This document shows, piece after piece, positions 5,561-5,680 of a DNA stretch of 5,680 nucleotides (position 1 is its first letter; each line of letters opens with the position of its first letter). The position numbers were made by a program, and so were the translations under genes. The stretch lies in contig MGTA01000274.1 in the NCBI GenBank assembly GCA_001799225.1, positions 4,836-10,515 on the forward strand, in the 5' to 3' direction. The stretch is from Deltaproteobacteria bacterium RIFOXYD12_FULL_50_9. Lineage in GTDB: Bacteria > Desulfobacterota > Desulfobulbia > Desulfobulbales > CALZHT01. Below the pieces are notes generated by a model. It saw nothing but the letters and a program-made list of their open reading frames with translations, was not told where the DNA came from and did not search any database.

Positions 5561-5680
5561 ATGATTGTAGCAGAACGAAAACCTGTAGAAGAGATATTGG
5601 GCATGATCCGCGAAGCCAAACGTATTCTGGTTTTGGGTTGTAAGGGTTGTGTGACGATCTGTTCCACGGGCGGTGAGCGT
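5561..5680 (+). CDS. metV: MetV, methylenetetrahydrofolate reductase C-terminal-domain protein (5' end only, cut by window edge)
   Basis: Forty codons run open from ATG 5561 to the window edge. The peptide begins MIVAERKPVEEIL and has KRILVLGCKGCVTICSTGGE (residues 20-40 region), with C27, C30 and C34. This is the N-terminal signature of MetV, the zinc- and iron-sulfur-containing partner of MetF in the methylenetetrahydrofolate reductase of acetogens and related anaerobes, which acts in the methyl branch of the Wood-Ljungdahl pathway. AGAGGAG ends 7 nt before the start, a strong ribosome-binding site that overlaps the 3' end of the mvhD-like gene. metF would be expected downstream. The call rests on a short N-terminal stretch plus context. 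Confidence 0.8.
   Translation, partial: MIVAERKPVEEILGMIREAKRILVLGCKGCVTICSTGGER

Noticed and set aside
1..5680. CRISPR arrays, tRNA/rRNA genes, insertion sequences or attachment sites
   Set aside because: No direct-repeat arrays with spacers, no tRNA-like cloverleaf or CCA ends, no transposase frames and no terminal inverted repeats were seen.

Overview
The window comes from a Gram-negative anaerobe, most likely a Desulfobacterota (deltaproteobacterial, sulfate-reducer-like) chromosome. The evidence is a KDO/LPS gene (kdsD), a predicted outer-membrane lipoprotein, a purF of the processed, 4Fe-4S-containing type, and the start of an HdrC-like / MvhD-like / MetV gene run. That run is typical of anaerobes using a tetrahydrofolate Wood-Ljungdahl branch. 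The taxonomic placement is inferred from gene content and remembered similarity, not from a search.

Left part (about 1-1730) is on the minus strand. A lipoprotein built of six roughly 26-residue HEAT/LRV-like repeats plus an unrecognised C-terminal domain (539-1612) lies upstream of a small cupin, the pyrimidine/purine nucleoside phosphorylase PpnP (113-442). A well-spaced sigma70-type promoter (1702-1730) can drive the lipoprotein gene and perhaps ppnP. Positions 1-112 hold no gene that I can support.

A 339-bp AT-rich divergent intergenic region (1613-1951) separates this from the plus-strand genes. It holds the minus-strand promoter and a terminator-like hairpin with a T7 tract on the plus strand (1736-1768), which may be part of a long purF leader.

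Middle part (1952-4353), plus strand: purF (amidophosphoribosyltransferase, first committed step of purine synthesis) and, 23 nt downstream, kdsD (arabinose-5-phosphate isomerase, first step of KDO synthesis). They are probably co-transcribed although metabolically unrelated.

Right part (4354-5680), plus strand: a 158-bp intergenic region has a TTGACA-17-TACCAT promoter and a perfect 12-bp palindrome just downstream of the expected transcription start. It leads into a redox operon of three genes: a four-cluster iron-sulfur protein (HdrC-like domain plus HdrA-tail-like ferredoxin domain), an MvhD-like hydrogenase iron-sulfur subunit, and the first 40 codons of metV (zinc-binding partner of methylenetetrahydrofolate reductase). 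Together they look like the electron-transfer arm of a MetVF-type methylenetetrahydrofolate reductase complex. The metF and hdrA genes, if present, would lie beyond the window.
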